Source: Multivorans sp965232105 (GTDB lineage Bacteria > Acidobacteriota > Thermoanaerobaculia > Multivoradales > Multivoraceae). From it: DNA of 64,000 nucleotides. The stretch is from assembly GCA_965232105.1 (NCBI GenBank), contig OZ246956.1:3472001-3536000 (forward strand), in the 5' to 3' direction. Of the stretch, positions 45,632 through 56,073 are shown piece by piece; position 1 is the stretch's first letter; every line of letters starts with the position of its first letter. Under the pieces are notes generated by a model. It was not told the DNA's origin and did not search any database. It was given only the letters and a program-made list of their open reading frames with translations. The position numbers and the translations under genes are program-made.

Positions 45632-47851
45632 CTAGCGGAACACATCGAAGGCGCGGTTGTACTTCACGATGATGCTGCGATCGGGCTCTTGCCGGGCCAG
45701 CAGACCGAACTCGGAGATCTCGTTGTAGACCAGGAAGAGGCCCCTGTTCGCCTCGTTCAGCCAACTGAACCGCAGGTTCGTCGAAACATCGTCCGTCGCG
45801 TCGTTGTATTGCACCAGCGCCTGGAGCAGGAGGCGGGTGCTGAAGGCGTAGGTCACGCGGAGGCGGCCGAGATTGACCCTGAACGCTCCCACCGGCAGGT
45901 CGATGTCGTTGTAGGACCAACTGATCTGGGAGGTCAGGTAGTCGCCGAGCCGGATGCTCACCGAGGGATCGACGGCCAGTTGATCTCCGCCGAAGAAGCC
46001 GCCGGCCTGGACCCGTGCGAAGAGACTCACCGCGCGCCCGCGGTTCGTGTTCATGAAGATGAAGATGCCCATGTCGTCGTACTTGCCGGCCTCGATCTCG
46101 ACGTCCTCCCGGATCAGGAACGGCTCGACGAGACCCTCGTAGCGGCCGCCCCCGGAGAAGCTGATCTGGGCGCCGTTCCGGAACTCGACCTCGCCGCCGA
46201 CGGAGTAGCGCTGGGTCTGGTGAAAGCCGTCGAAGTCCCAGAAGCTGTCGTAGTAGACGCGGGGGCCGAACTCCTTGACGCGACCCTCGCCGGCCGGTCG
46301 GAAGCGCCGCCGGGCGTAGCCGTTGGCCTGCCGGTAGCCGGAGCGGCTGAGAAAGCCGACTTCCGGATTGAAGTCCTCGCCGACTTCCGTGTAGCCGGCG
46401 CGCCAACGCCAGAACGGAGAGCTGTAGGAGCTGCCGAGTCCGAAACCGTGGTCGCGGCCGGCAAGTCCCGGCGTCTCGGTCCGGGCGGCCCAGGCGGTGA
46501 GTTCCGTGTAGTCTCCGACTCCGATCTGCCCGTCCACCGCGTAGGTGCGGTTGAAGTCGCCGTCGGGCGCCAGGGAGCCTGTACCCTGCCGGTTGACGAC
46601 GAGTACCCCCGCGCGGCTCCGATTGCGGTACTCGCGGCTCACCCGCGCGACGGTGAAGTTGTTGCCGTGCAGGTCCCCCGACTCGTCCGTCTGCATGTTC
46701 AGGAAGCCGACGTTCGTTCCTCCGGCCTTGCCGGATAACCGGACACCGCCGAGGATGGGTACCGGCCGGCCGGCGGCCAGGCCGATCCGTCGGCTGAAGA
46801 AGAGTTCCACCCCGCCGCGGCTGGAGCTCCGGCCGCCGACCCTGAACAACCCCGCGTTCTCGAGGAAGAACGGTCTCTTCTCGGGAAAGAAGAGGCTGAA
46901 GCGGTCGAGGTTGACTTGCTGATCGTCGGCTTCGACCTGAGCGAAGTCCGTGTTGAGGGTCACGTCCAGCGTCAGGCTCGGGGTGACGCCGTACTTCAGG
47001 TCGAGTCCGCCGTCCCACGCGCTCGTTTGGTCGGAAACACCGTCGTCGCGGGCGGAACTCACCACGTAGGGGTTGAGTTGCAGGTTGCGCTGGCGCGGCG
47101 TCTCCAGGCCGACGAGTGTGCCGGCTCGGGATACGCGGTGCAGGCCGTGTTGTCGAGCGAGGTGCGCCCAGTAGGCGGTCTCGTTCTTGCGCCGGATGTT
47201 GCGCTCGAAGTTGACTCCCCAGGCCCCGCTCCCCGAGTCGAAACGGAGGTTGCGGAAGGGAATCGCCATCTCGGCGCTCCATCCGAAGTCGCCGACCCTG
47301 GTCCTGACGGTCCAGGTCGTGTCCCAGTCCAGGTTGGCGCCGGAGAAGGAGCCGCTGGAGAAGGAGCCGCCGCTGCTGGAGCCTTCGTTCGTTACCTGGC
47401 CGTCGTACTGGATGCCGCCGACGTTCGTGCCGAACATGAACGCGTTCTGCCCGTCGTGGTAGGTGTCGAGAATGAAGCGGAAGCTGTCTTCGTCGCTGAG
47501 CGAGGCGTCGCGACGGCTGTCGGAGATGACCAGCGTCGAGGCGTCGCTGTCGAACAGGACGGCGGCGATGTAGAGGTTGCGGTCGTCGAAGGCGACGCGG
47601 ACTTCCGTGCGCTCGGAGGCCGGCTGGCCTTCGAAGGGTTCCGTCTGCTGAAAGCCCGTGGCCGTGTCGACCTGCTGCCAGAGGGCCTCGCCGAGGACAT
47701 CCCCGTCGATGACCGGCTGCTGCTGTAGCCGTTGCGCCCTGAGCTGCGGCCGGTCGCGATTCGTGTCCTGCTGCACCGCCCCGGCGCCGCCCTGGGCCGC
47801 AAGAAAGGCTGCCAGCGCGACGGCGCCGCGCCGGAGGAGGAGTCGCTGCAT
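45632..47851 (-). CDS. DUF5916 outer-membrane protein with CBM9-like N-terminus
   Basis: This 739-residue protein has a signal peptide (about 1-25), a carbohydrate-binding-module-9-like domain (about 35-235; VIDGDVLGEALWQQVD at the start of it), and a long DUF5916 region of alternating strands ending in IIVKYNRAFDVFR, which looks like an outer-membrane beta-barrel terminus. A Ser/Gly stretch (SSSGGSFSSGSFSG) lies near residue 154. Such proteins are frequent in Bacteroidota and Acidobacteriota and are of unknown function, possibly substrate binding or transport. It starts six bases after the propeller gene stop. Confidence 0.85.
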   Translation of the reverse strand: MQRLLLRRGAVALAAFLAAQGGAGAVQQDTNRDRPQLRAQRLQQQPVIDGDVLGEALWQQVDTATGFQQTEPFEGQPASERTEVRVAFDDRNLYIAAVLFDSDASTLVISDSRRDASLSDEDSFRFILDTYHDGQNAFMFGTNVGGIQYDGQVTNEGSSSGGSFSSGSFSGANLDWDTTWTVRTRVGDFGWSAEMAIPFRNLRFDSGSGAWGVNFERNIRRKNETAYWAHLARQHGLHRVSRAGTLVGLETPRQRNLQLNPYVVSSARDDGVSDQTSAWDGGLDLKYGVTPSLTLDVTLNTDFAQVEADDQQVNLDRFSLFFPEKRPFFLENAGLFRVGGRSSSRGGVELFFSRRIGLAAGRPVPILGGVRLSGKAGGTNVGFLNMQTDESGDLHGNNFTVARVSREYRNRSRAGVLVVNRQGTGSLAPDGDFNRTYAVDGQIGVGDYTELTAWAARTETPGLAGRDHGFGLGSSYSSPFWRWRAGYTEVGEDFNPEVGFLSRSGYRQANGYARRRFRPAGEGRVKEFGPRVYYDSFWDFDGFHQTQRYSVGGEVEFRNGAQISFSGGGRYEGLVEPFLIREDVEIEAGKYDDMGIFIFMNTNRGRAVSLFARVQAGGFFGGDQLAVDPSVSIRLGDYLTSQISWSYNDIDLPVGAFRVNLGRLRVTYAFSTRLLLQALVQYNDATDDVSTNLRFSWLNEANRGLFLVYNEISEFGLLARQEPDRSIIVKYNRAFDVFR

Positions 47852-47857
47852 GACGTT

Positions 47858-50800
47858 CTAGGGCTGGGCGGGAATTCGATTCGCTTCGCGGCTGGTCGGG
47901 GGCTGGACGGCGGGGACTTCCAGTTCCCTTGCCCGCCGATTCAAGTCGTCGAGGCGGGGTCCGGTCAACTCGTCTACCGCTTCGAGGATCGGAACCAACT
48001 CCGCTTCAAGGTCTTCGAAACGGCGTCGCGCGCCGGCGGTCGGCCGCGCGGTGTTGCCGAAGACGTGAGTGTAAAGGTAGGCGTATTGGTTGTCGATCCT
48101 GGGAGGGAAGTTCAGTGCGTCCTGGGATACGCGGCTTCGAGCCTGGATCAGACGATCGTTCAGCTCGCCGGCCCGTTCCGCGACCTCGGCCACGGCGGTC
48201 TCCAGTTCGCCGGCTCCAGCGGCGTCGAGCCGATCACCCAGGGCCTCGGCCTGCTCCCGGACGCTGCGAAGTCCCGCGATCGCGTCGTGAACCGCCGTCA
48301 ACCGCCCGGCCAGGCCGTCGAGCATCTTGTACTGCTCCTCGAGGTCTTCCCGGGTGACGTCGTCAAGGCGCGGGTCGCCGACGACCTCGAAGGTGCGGCT
48401 GTCGCTCCAGGGCTCCCCGTCGGAGGATTCGCCGGCCGGCTCGACGCCGAGGGTTGCCCGGTAGGTACCCGGCGGCACGAAGGGGCCCCCGGTGTAGGAC
48501 AGGGACATGATCGCGCCCTCGACCAGACGGGGGGCCTGGTCCTTCAGGTCCCAGACGACCCGGTTCAGCCCCGTCTCGGCTTCGAAGGACTCGATCCGCG
48601 GTCGTTCGTCGTCGCGATCCCGGTTCTGGCCCGCTTCATCTTCGGGCTCGGAGAGGAATCGGCGCAGCACCCTGTCGCCGCCTTCGGGGGTGATCGTCAG
48701 CTCGACCCGCCGGTTGGCCGCTCCCGGAAGGTGGAACCAGATCGAGGCGCCGTTGACGAAGCCGCCGCCGCGTCCAGGCCGGTCCACGCGGACAGTGGTC
48801 TCGGGTGCGAACAACCGGGGTGTGTCGCGGCCACCGCCGGCCGCCAGTTCGCGAGCCAGCTCCCGAACAACGTTGAGGTCGTCGAGGACCCAGAAGCTCC
48901 GGCCCTGGGTTGCCAGCACCAGGTCCGGGTTGCCGGCGTTCTCGTGAAGGGTCAGGTCGGTAACCGGCGTGCGGGGCAGGTTCAACTGGAAGGACTGCCA
49001 CGAGTCCCCGCGGTCGAACGACGCATAGAGGCCGAACTCCGTGCCGGCGAAGAGAAGCCCGTCGGCCCCCGGATCCTCGCGAACCACGCGGACGAAGTGG
49101 TTCTCGGGCAGACCCGAGGTGACCGTCGTCCAGGAGGCGCCGCCGTCCTCGGTGCGGAAGATGTACGGCGTGTAGTCGTTCATCCGGTAGCGGTAGGCAG
49201 CGAGGTAGATGCGGTCGGGATCGTGCCGGGACACGTCGATCGAATTCACCGTGCCGTCGGCCGGCATCGCGGCCGGCGTGACGTCGATCCAGGCGCCTCC
49301 GTTGTCCCGGCTGACGTGAATGCGGCCGTCGTCACTGCCGGCCCATATCTCGCCGGCCCGGAGGGGCGACTCGGCGAGCGCGAACACCGTGTTGTACACC
49401 TCGACGCCGGTGTGGTCGTGCTGGACCGGACCTCCCGGCATGCCCTGCTTCTCGTCGTCGTCCGTCGTCAGATCAGGCGAGATCGTCTCCCAGGTCCAGC
49501 CGCCGTCCCGGGTACGGTGCACATAGTTCGAGGTGTGGTACACGACATCCGGGTCGTGCCGGGAGATGAGAATCGGCGCGTTCCACTGGAAGCGGTAGCG
49601 CAGGTCCCGGGGGGCGGTGCCGTCCTGCATCTCGGGGTAGAGGATCATGTTCCGCGAGATGCCGCTGCGGTGGTCGTAGCGGTCGATGCGGCCGAGGTAG
49701 TTGCCCGAGTAGACGAGGTGCGGCTGCTCGGGGTGAACCGCGATGTGGCCGCTCTCGGCGCCCGCCACCGAGTGCCAGTGCTCGGTCGGCGTCAGTTCGG
49801 GCAGCGGGCGCGAGGGCACCGAGATCGTGCTGTTGTCCTGCTGTGCGCCGTAGATGCGGTAGGGGAACTGGTTGTCGACCGTGACCCGGTAGAACTCGGC
49901 GGTCGGCTGGTTGTTCTGGGTCGACCAGGACCGGCCGCCGTCCACGCTGACGTTCGCGCCGCCGTCGTTCGCCTGGACCATGATGTGCGGCTGCTCCGGG
50001 TTGATCCAGAGGTCGTGGTTGTCGCCGTGGGGAGTGGGTACGCGCTCCCAGTTCGCTCCGCCGTCGACCGATCGGAAGAAGCGGACGTTCGACCCCCAGA
50101 CCGTGTTCGGGTCCGCGGGATCGGCATGGATGTGGCTGTAGTACCAGCCGCGGGTGAGCAGCTCGGGCTCGTCGCTCACCTTCTTCCACGAGTCGCCGTG
50201 GTCCTCGGATCGGAAGATGCCGCCGCGGCCATCCGCGGCGGTGATGATCGTCCAGAGCCGCCCACGCCTTGCCGGCGACGCGGAGACGCCGATGCGGCCG
50301 AGCACGCCGTCCGGCAGGCCGCCTTCGAGGCGCTCCCAGGTGTCGCCGCCGTCCGTCGAGCGGAACAGGCCGCCCTCGTCGCTGCCGTCGATCAGTGTCC
50401 AGGGCTTGCGCTCGACCCGCCAGGCGGCGGCGTAGAGCACGCGGGGATTGAACGGATCGAGCTCCAGGTCGGCGATCCCGGCGTCGTCCGAGATGCTGAG
50501 CACCTGCTGCCAGGTATCGCCGCCATCCGTCGAGCGGTAGACGCCCCGTTCCGGATTGCTGCCGAAGATCTGACCCAGCACGCCGACCCAGAGCACGTTC
50601 GGGTCTTCCGGATGGACGCGGACTCGGCTGATCGAGCCCGACCGCTCCAGGCCGATGTGCTGCCAGGAGGCGCCGGCGTCGGTCGAGCGGTACATGCCGT
50701 CGCCGATCGAGACGTTGCCGCGCGGGCAGGCCGAGCCCATGCCGACGTAGATCACGTTGGGATCGCTCGGCGCCACGGTCACCGCGCCGACAGAGCCAGC

Positions 50801-51076
50801 CCGGAAGTCTTCGTCGGTCAGGTTCTCCCAGGAAATGCCCGCGTTCGTCGTGCGCCAGACGCCGCCGCCGGTCGAACCCATGTAGAAGGTGTATGGGTGG
50901 GCTACGTGGCCCGCGACCGCGGTGACACGTCCTCCGCGGCTGGGACCGACGAGGCGAAACTCGAGGCCCTCGAAGGCGTCCACCTCCGGCTGGGCCAGGG
51001 GCTCCTGGCCGGACACGGCCGCGCTACCGGCGAGAAAGGCGACGATCGGGGCCGTCGGGTACGAAAATCTCTTCAT
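47858..51076 (-). CDS. Secreted sortilin/VPS10-like beta-propeller protein
   Basis: This 1072-residue protein has a signal peptide (about 1-23) and about eleven Asp-box motifs of the type STDGGDTW, spread over the first 750 residues, forming one or two beta-propellers. A C-terminal coiled or helical region (about 880-1060) follows. Names used for this family include glycosyl hydrolase and sortilin-like, but no catalytic residues can be pointed to. It is a secreted or surface protein and the first gene of a minus-strand operon with DUF5916, gamma-glutamyltransferase and GNAT genes. Confidence 0.88.
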   Translation of the reverse strand: MKRFSYPTAPIVAFLAGSAAVSGQEPLAQPEVDAFEGLEFRLVGPSRGGRVTAVAGHVAHPYTFYMGSTGGGVWRTTNAGISWENLTDEDFRAGSVGAVTVAPSDPNVIYVGMGSACPRGNVSIGDGMYRSTDAGASWQHIGLERSGSISRVRVHPEDPNVLWVGVLGQIFGSNPERGVYRSTDGGDTWQQVLSISDDAGIADLELDPFNPRVLYAAAWRVERKPWTLIDGSDEGGLFRSTDGGDTWERLEGGLPDGVLGRIGVSASPARRGRLWTIITAADGRGGIFRSEDHGDSWKKVSDEPELLTRGWYYSHIHADPADPNTVWGSNVRFFRSVDGGANWERVPTPHGDNHDLWINPEQPHIMVQANDGGANVSVDGGRSWSTQNNQPTAEFYRVTVDNQFPYRIYGAQQDNSTISVPSRPLPELTPTEHWHSVAGAESGHIAVHPEQPHLVYSGNYLGRIDRYDHRSGISRNMILYPEMQDGTAPRDLRYRFQWNAPILISRHDPDVVYHTSNYVHRTRDGGWTWETISPDLTTDDDEKQGMPGGPVQHDHTGVEVYNTVFALAESPLRAGEIWAGSDDGRIHVSRDNGGAWIDVTPAAMPADGTVNSIDVSRHDPDRIYLAAYRYRMNDYTPYIFRTEDGGASWTTVTSGLPENHFVRVVREDPGADGLLFAGTEFGLYASFDRGDSWQSFQLNLPRTPVTDLTLHENAGNPDLVLATQGRSFWVLDDLNVVRELARELAAGGGRDTPRLFAPETTVRVDRPGRGGGFVNGASIWFHLPGAANRRVELTITPEGGDRVLRRFLSEPEDEAGQNRDRDDERPRIESFEAETGLNRVVWDLKDQAPRLVEGAIMSLSYTGGPFVPPGTYRATLGVEPAGESSDGEPWSDSRTFEVVGDPRLDDVTREDLEEQYKMLDGLAGRLTAVHDAIAGLRSVREQAEALGDRLDAAGAGELETAVAEVAERAGELNDRLIQARSRVSQDALNFPPRIDNQYAYLYTHVFGNTARPTAGARRRFEDLEAELVPILEAVDELTGPRLDDLNRRARELEVPAVQPPTSREANRIPAQP

Positions 51077-51132
51077 CGGCGGCTTAGTCTATTGCCGCCC
51101 GTTGCGGTCTGGCCGGCTGGTACATTCCGCTC

Positions 51133-52040
51133 GTGAGAACGCAGCCCGTCGGCCGGCCGACGCTCGTGATCTATACCGATGGCGGCGCCAGCCCGAACCC
51201 CGGCCCGGGTGGCTGGGCGGCCATCATCCTGGAGCCCGGTAACAGCCCGCGCGAACTTTCGGGCGGTGCTCCAAGCACGACGAACAACCGGATGGAGCTC
51301 CAGGCGGCGATCTCGGCCCTGGCGGCTCTCTCCGCACGGAGTACGGTCGAGCTCTACACCGATTCCCAGTACGTCCGGCAGGGCATTACGTCCTGGCTGG
51401 CGCGGTGGCGGACCCAGAACTGGCGCCGACGCGACGGCGGGGCGGTCAAGAACGTCGATCTGTGGCGGCGTCTGGAGGGTTTGAACAAACGCCACCGCGT
51501 CCACTGGCATTGGGTCAAGGGCCATGCCGGGAACGAGTGGAACGAGCGTGTCGATGCCCTGGCGAGCACGGAGATCGCGGCCCGTGGAGGCGGCGCCGTG
51601 GCCGAACCCGATTCGGAAGTGGAGATCCCGGCCGACAGCGCGAGAATCTTCCTGAAAGTCCGTTGCGTCGACGGCCGCGGCGTGTGGGCGGCGGACCTCG
51701 AAACGCCCGACGGCTCGCAACGGCGGACGGGAAGGGCGTCGGGGACGACTCCGAACCGCCTGGAACTCGCCTGCGTTCTCGATCTGCTCGCCATCCTGCC
51801 GGAGGGCCAGCCGGCGGCGGTCTACACGGGCAACGACTACCTCCGGCGGGGCGCCTCCTTGTGGATCCATTCCTGGAAGCGCAACCGGTGGCGCACGAAA
51901 GCCGGCGGACAGGTCAAGAACGCCGAACTCTGGCATCGGCTCGACCGTCAGCTCGAGGACCGGCGCGTGATCTGGCCGCCGCCCGTTGGCGAGGCCGCGG
52001 ACCGGTTGGCGGACCTGAAGGACCGGGTGCGCGAACTGTT

Positions 52041-52044
<4 letters not shown>
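51133..52044 (+). CDS. rnhA: RNase HI with a second, degenerate RNase H domain
   Basis: GTG start; 303 residues, about twice the usual RNase HI. Domain 1 (about 10-150) has the full active site: Asp16 (IYTDGGAS), Glu55 (NNRMELQA), Asp77 (LYTDSQYV), His131 and Asp141. Domain 2 (about 170-303) aligns along its length, with YTGNDYLRRG against YTDSQYVRQG and GQVKNAELWHRL against GAVKNVDLWRRL. It keeps Glu211, but Asp77 becomes Gly233 and the first Asp is lost. It is therefore a tandem duplication with a dead second copy, perhaps for hybrid binding. Its TAG overlaps the convergent prfC stop in a shared CTAG. Confidence 0.87.
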
Positions 52045-53630
<1,586 letters not shown>

Positions 53631-53757
53631 GGGTACGGTTTCCGGGCGGCGCTGGATCGGGACGCGGCGGAGCGGGAGTCTATAGTCGCGCTCCCGCAGC
53701 GCCGCGGCTCTCTGACGTGGCAGAATGCGCGCCGTCCAACCTGGCTGAGGTACATGC

Positions 53758-54945
53758 ATGAGTGATCTGACCGCGTTTCGAGAGGAGGCCCGCGCCTGGG
53801 TCGAGGGGAACGCACCCGAGTTCCTGCGCGGCAAGGCGTCCGACCCGAACGCCTGGGCGGCCGGCGGCCGCAAGGCTTCCTTCATCTACCCGGAGAGTCG
53901 GGACTGGCTGCTAGCTGCCGCCGACCGGGGCTTCTCGGTGCCGACCTGGCCGGAGCAGTACGGCGGCGCCGCCCTGTCTCGAGACGAGGCGCTGGTGCTC
54001 CAGGAGGAGTTCGCCCGTCTCGCGCTGCCGATGCCGCTGACCGGCTTCGGCTACAGCATGATCGGGCCGACGCTTCTCGATCACGGCACGGAGGCGCAGA
54101 AGGCCGAACACCTGCCGAAGATCGCGCGCGGCGAGATCCGCTGGTGCCAGGGGTACTCCGAGCCGAACGCCGGCTCCGACCTCGCGTCACTGGCAACCTC
54201 GGCGGTACGCGACGGCGACTTCTACGTGATCAACGGCCAGAAGATCTGGACCTCCGGCGCCGATCAGGCCGACTGGATCTTCATGCTCGTGCGCACGAAC
54301 CCGGACGTCAAGAAGCAGCGCGGCATCACCTTCATCCTCGTCGACATGGAGTCGCCGGGGGTTGAGGTGCGCCCGATTCGGTTGATCAGCGGCGCCTCGC
54401 CGTTCTGCGAGACCTTCTTCCACAACGTGCGGGCGCCCGTGCATCAGGTCATCAGCGAAGTGAACAGCGGCTGGACCGTAGCCAAGGCCCTTCTCGGCCA
54501 CGAACGGACGTCGATTGGCGGCATGGGGCGCGGCGGCGCCCGCACGTCGCTGCCGGGACTCGCGCGCGACTACGTGGGCGTGGACGACGCGGGGAGGATC
54601 GACGATCCGGCGCTCCGCGAGCGGGTCACCCAGTGCGAGATGGACGCGATGTCCTACGGTCTGACCGTCAAGCGCCACGGTGACGGCCTCGAAGCGGGAC
54701 ACAAGCCCGGGCCCGAGAGTTCGATGTTCAAGTACTACGGGACGGAGCTGAACATGCGCCGCGAGGAACTCATGCTCTCGATCCGGGGCCCGCAGGCCTT
54801 GGGTTGGGAGGGAGAAGGATTCGAGTCGGAGGAGCTGAACCAGACCCGTACCTGGCTCCGCTCCCGGGCGAACAGCATCGAGGGCGGAACGTCGGAAATT
54901 CAACTCAACATCATCGCGAAGCGCGTGCTGGGGCTCCCGGACTGA
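53758..54945 (+). CDS. Acyl-CoA dehydrogenase family protein (second pair)
   Basis: GAGG lies nine bases before the ATG; 395 residues. Signatures include QGYSEPNAGSDLASL, VINGQKIWTSGADQADWIFM and SIEGGTSEIQLNIIAKRVLG. The gene ends overlapping the next acyl-CoA dehydrogenase (TGATG). As in the pair at 16327-18665, tight coupling of a conserved and a less conserved subunit suggests a heteromeric enzyme. Electron acceptor would be ETF; the acyl substrate is unknown. Confidence 0.92.
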   Translation: MSDLTAFREEARAWVEGNAPEFLRGKASDPNAWAAGGRKASFIYPESRDWLLAAADRGFSVPTWPEQYGGAALSRDEALVLQEEFARLALPMPLTGFGYSMIGPTLLDHGTEAQKAEHLPKIARGEIRWCQGYSEPNAGSDLASLATSAVRDGDFYVINGQKIWTSGADQADWIFMLVRTNPDVKKQRGITFILVDMESPGVEVRPIRLISGASPFCETFFHNVRAPVHQVISEVNSGWTVAKALLGHERTSIGGMGRGGARTSLPGLARDYVGVDDAGRIDDPALRERVTQCEMDAMSYGLTVKRHGDGLEAGHKPGPESSMFKYYGTELNMRREELMLSIRGPQALGWEGEGFESEELNQTRTWLRSRANSIEGGTSEIQLNIIAKRVLGLPD

Positions 54946-56072
54946 TGGCCACTCTCGTTCTCACCGCTCCCCAGGACATGCTCGCCCGCACGGCGGCCGA
55001 GCTCATTTCGAAGCACGGCGGCGTGGACCGCCAACGGAAGCTCCGCGACGACGGCGATGAACTTGCCTACAGCCCCGCGGTGTGGGCCGAGATGGCCGAC
55101 CTCGGCTGGCTCGGCATTCCCTTCGCGGAGGATCACGGCGGCCTCGGCATGGGCATGGCCGAAACGGTCCTCATCACGGAAGCGATGGGCCGGGGCCTGG
55201 CGCCCGAGCCGTTCGTGTCGGCGGTCGTCTTCGGCGGCGGGCTGATCGCCGACGCCGGCACCGCGGAACAGCGCGCCGCGTGGCTGGCGCCACTGATCGA
55301 CGGGGAGAAGCGCCTGGCGCCGGCTTTGCTCGAGGCTGGAAGCAGGTACGGGCTCGACCGGGTCGAGACCCGAGCGCAGTCGAACGGCGCTGGCTGGTCC
55401 CTGTCGGGCGAGAAGGTCCAGGTGGTCGGCGGCGTCGGCGCCGACGGCTTCCTGATCGCGGCTCGAACGGAGGACGGTCTGACGCTCTTCCTCGTCCCGG
55501 CGGCCGCCGACGGGCTCGAGGCTGTGGCTCAGAAGCGGGTCGACTCCCGCAACTCGGCGATCGTCAGACTGAACGATGTCCAGGTGGGAGCCGGCGATGT
55601 CCTGGGCGACGTCGGCGGCGGTCTGGAGCCGCTGGGTCGAGTCGTGGACCGGGCCACGGTCGCCGTCTGCGGCGAGATGCTCGGTGTGATGACGGAGGCC
55701 TTCGAGCGCACGATCGAGTACCTCAAGTCCCGCAGCCAGTTCGGCGTGCTGATCGGGACCTTCCAGGCGCTCAAGCACCGGGCCGCGAAGATGTTCATAG
55801 AGATCGAGCTGTCCCGGTCGACCGTCATGGCGGCGGCCAGAGCGCTCGACGCCGGTGACAGCGACGCGGAACTCCAGGTCTCGAACGCCAAGGCCCGCTG
55901 CTCCGACGCCCTGATCCTGGTCACGAACGAGGCCCTGCAGATGCACGGCGGAATCGGCATGACCGACGAGCACGACATCGGCCTGTTCATCAAGCGAGCC
56001 CGTGCGCTGGAGTTCGCCTTCGGCGACGCCGCGTTCCACCGGCAGCGCTTCGCCCGCCTGCGGGGTTTCTGA
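54945..56072 (+). CDS. Acyl-CoA dehydrogenase family protein (pair partner)
   Basis: The ATG overlaps the previous stop, which fixes the start within a longer open frame; 375 residues. The pattern is EDHGGLGMGMAETVLITEAM, YLKSRSQFGVLIGTFQALKH (about 253-272) and LQMHGGIGMTDEHDIGLF. The catalytic-base region is less clear than in its partner, as expected of the second subunit of a FadE pair. It is convergent with the TonB receptor gene, with only one base between stops. Confidence 0.9.
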   Translation: MATLVLTAPQDMLARTAAELISKHGGVDRQRKLRDDGDELAYSPAVWAEMADLGWLGIPFAEDHGGLGMGMAETVLITEAMGRGLAPEPFVSAVVFGGGLIADAGTAEQRAAWLAPLIDGEKRLAPALLEAGSRYGLDRVETRAQSNGAGWSLSGEKVQVVGGVGADGFLIAARTEDGLTLFLVPAAADGLEAVAQKRVDSRNSAIVRLNDVQVGAGDVLGDVGGGLEPLGRVVDRATVAVCGEMLGVMTEAFERTIEYLKSRSQFGVLIGTFQALKHRAAKMFIEIELSRSTVMAAARALDAGDSDAELQVSNAKARCSDALILVTNEALQMHGGIGMTDEHDIGLFIKRARALEFAFGDAAFHRQRFARLRGF

Positions 56073-56073
56073 G

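Noticed and set aside
47732..51136. Very long open frame on the plus strand, opposite the propeller gene
   Set aside because: It is the antisense shadow of the Asp-box protein; its translation is low-complexity and matches no family, while the minus frame has a signal peptide and clear repeats.
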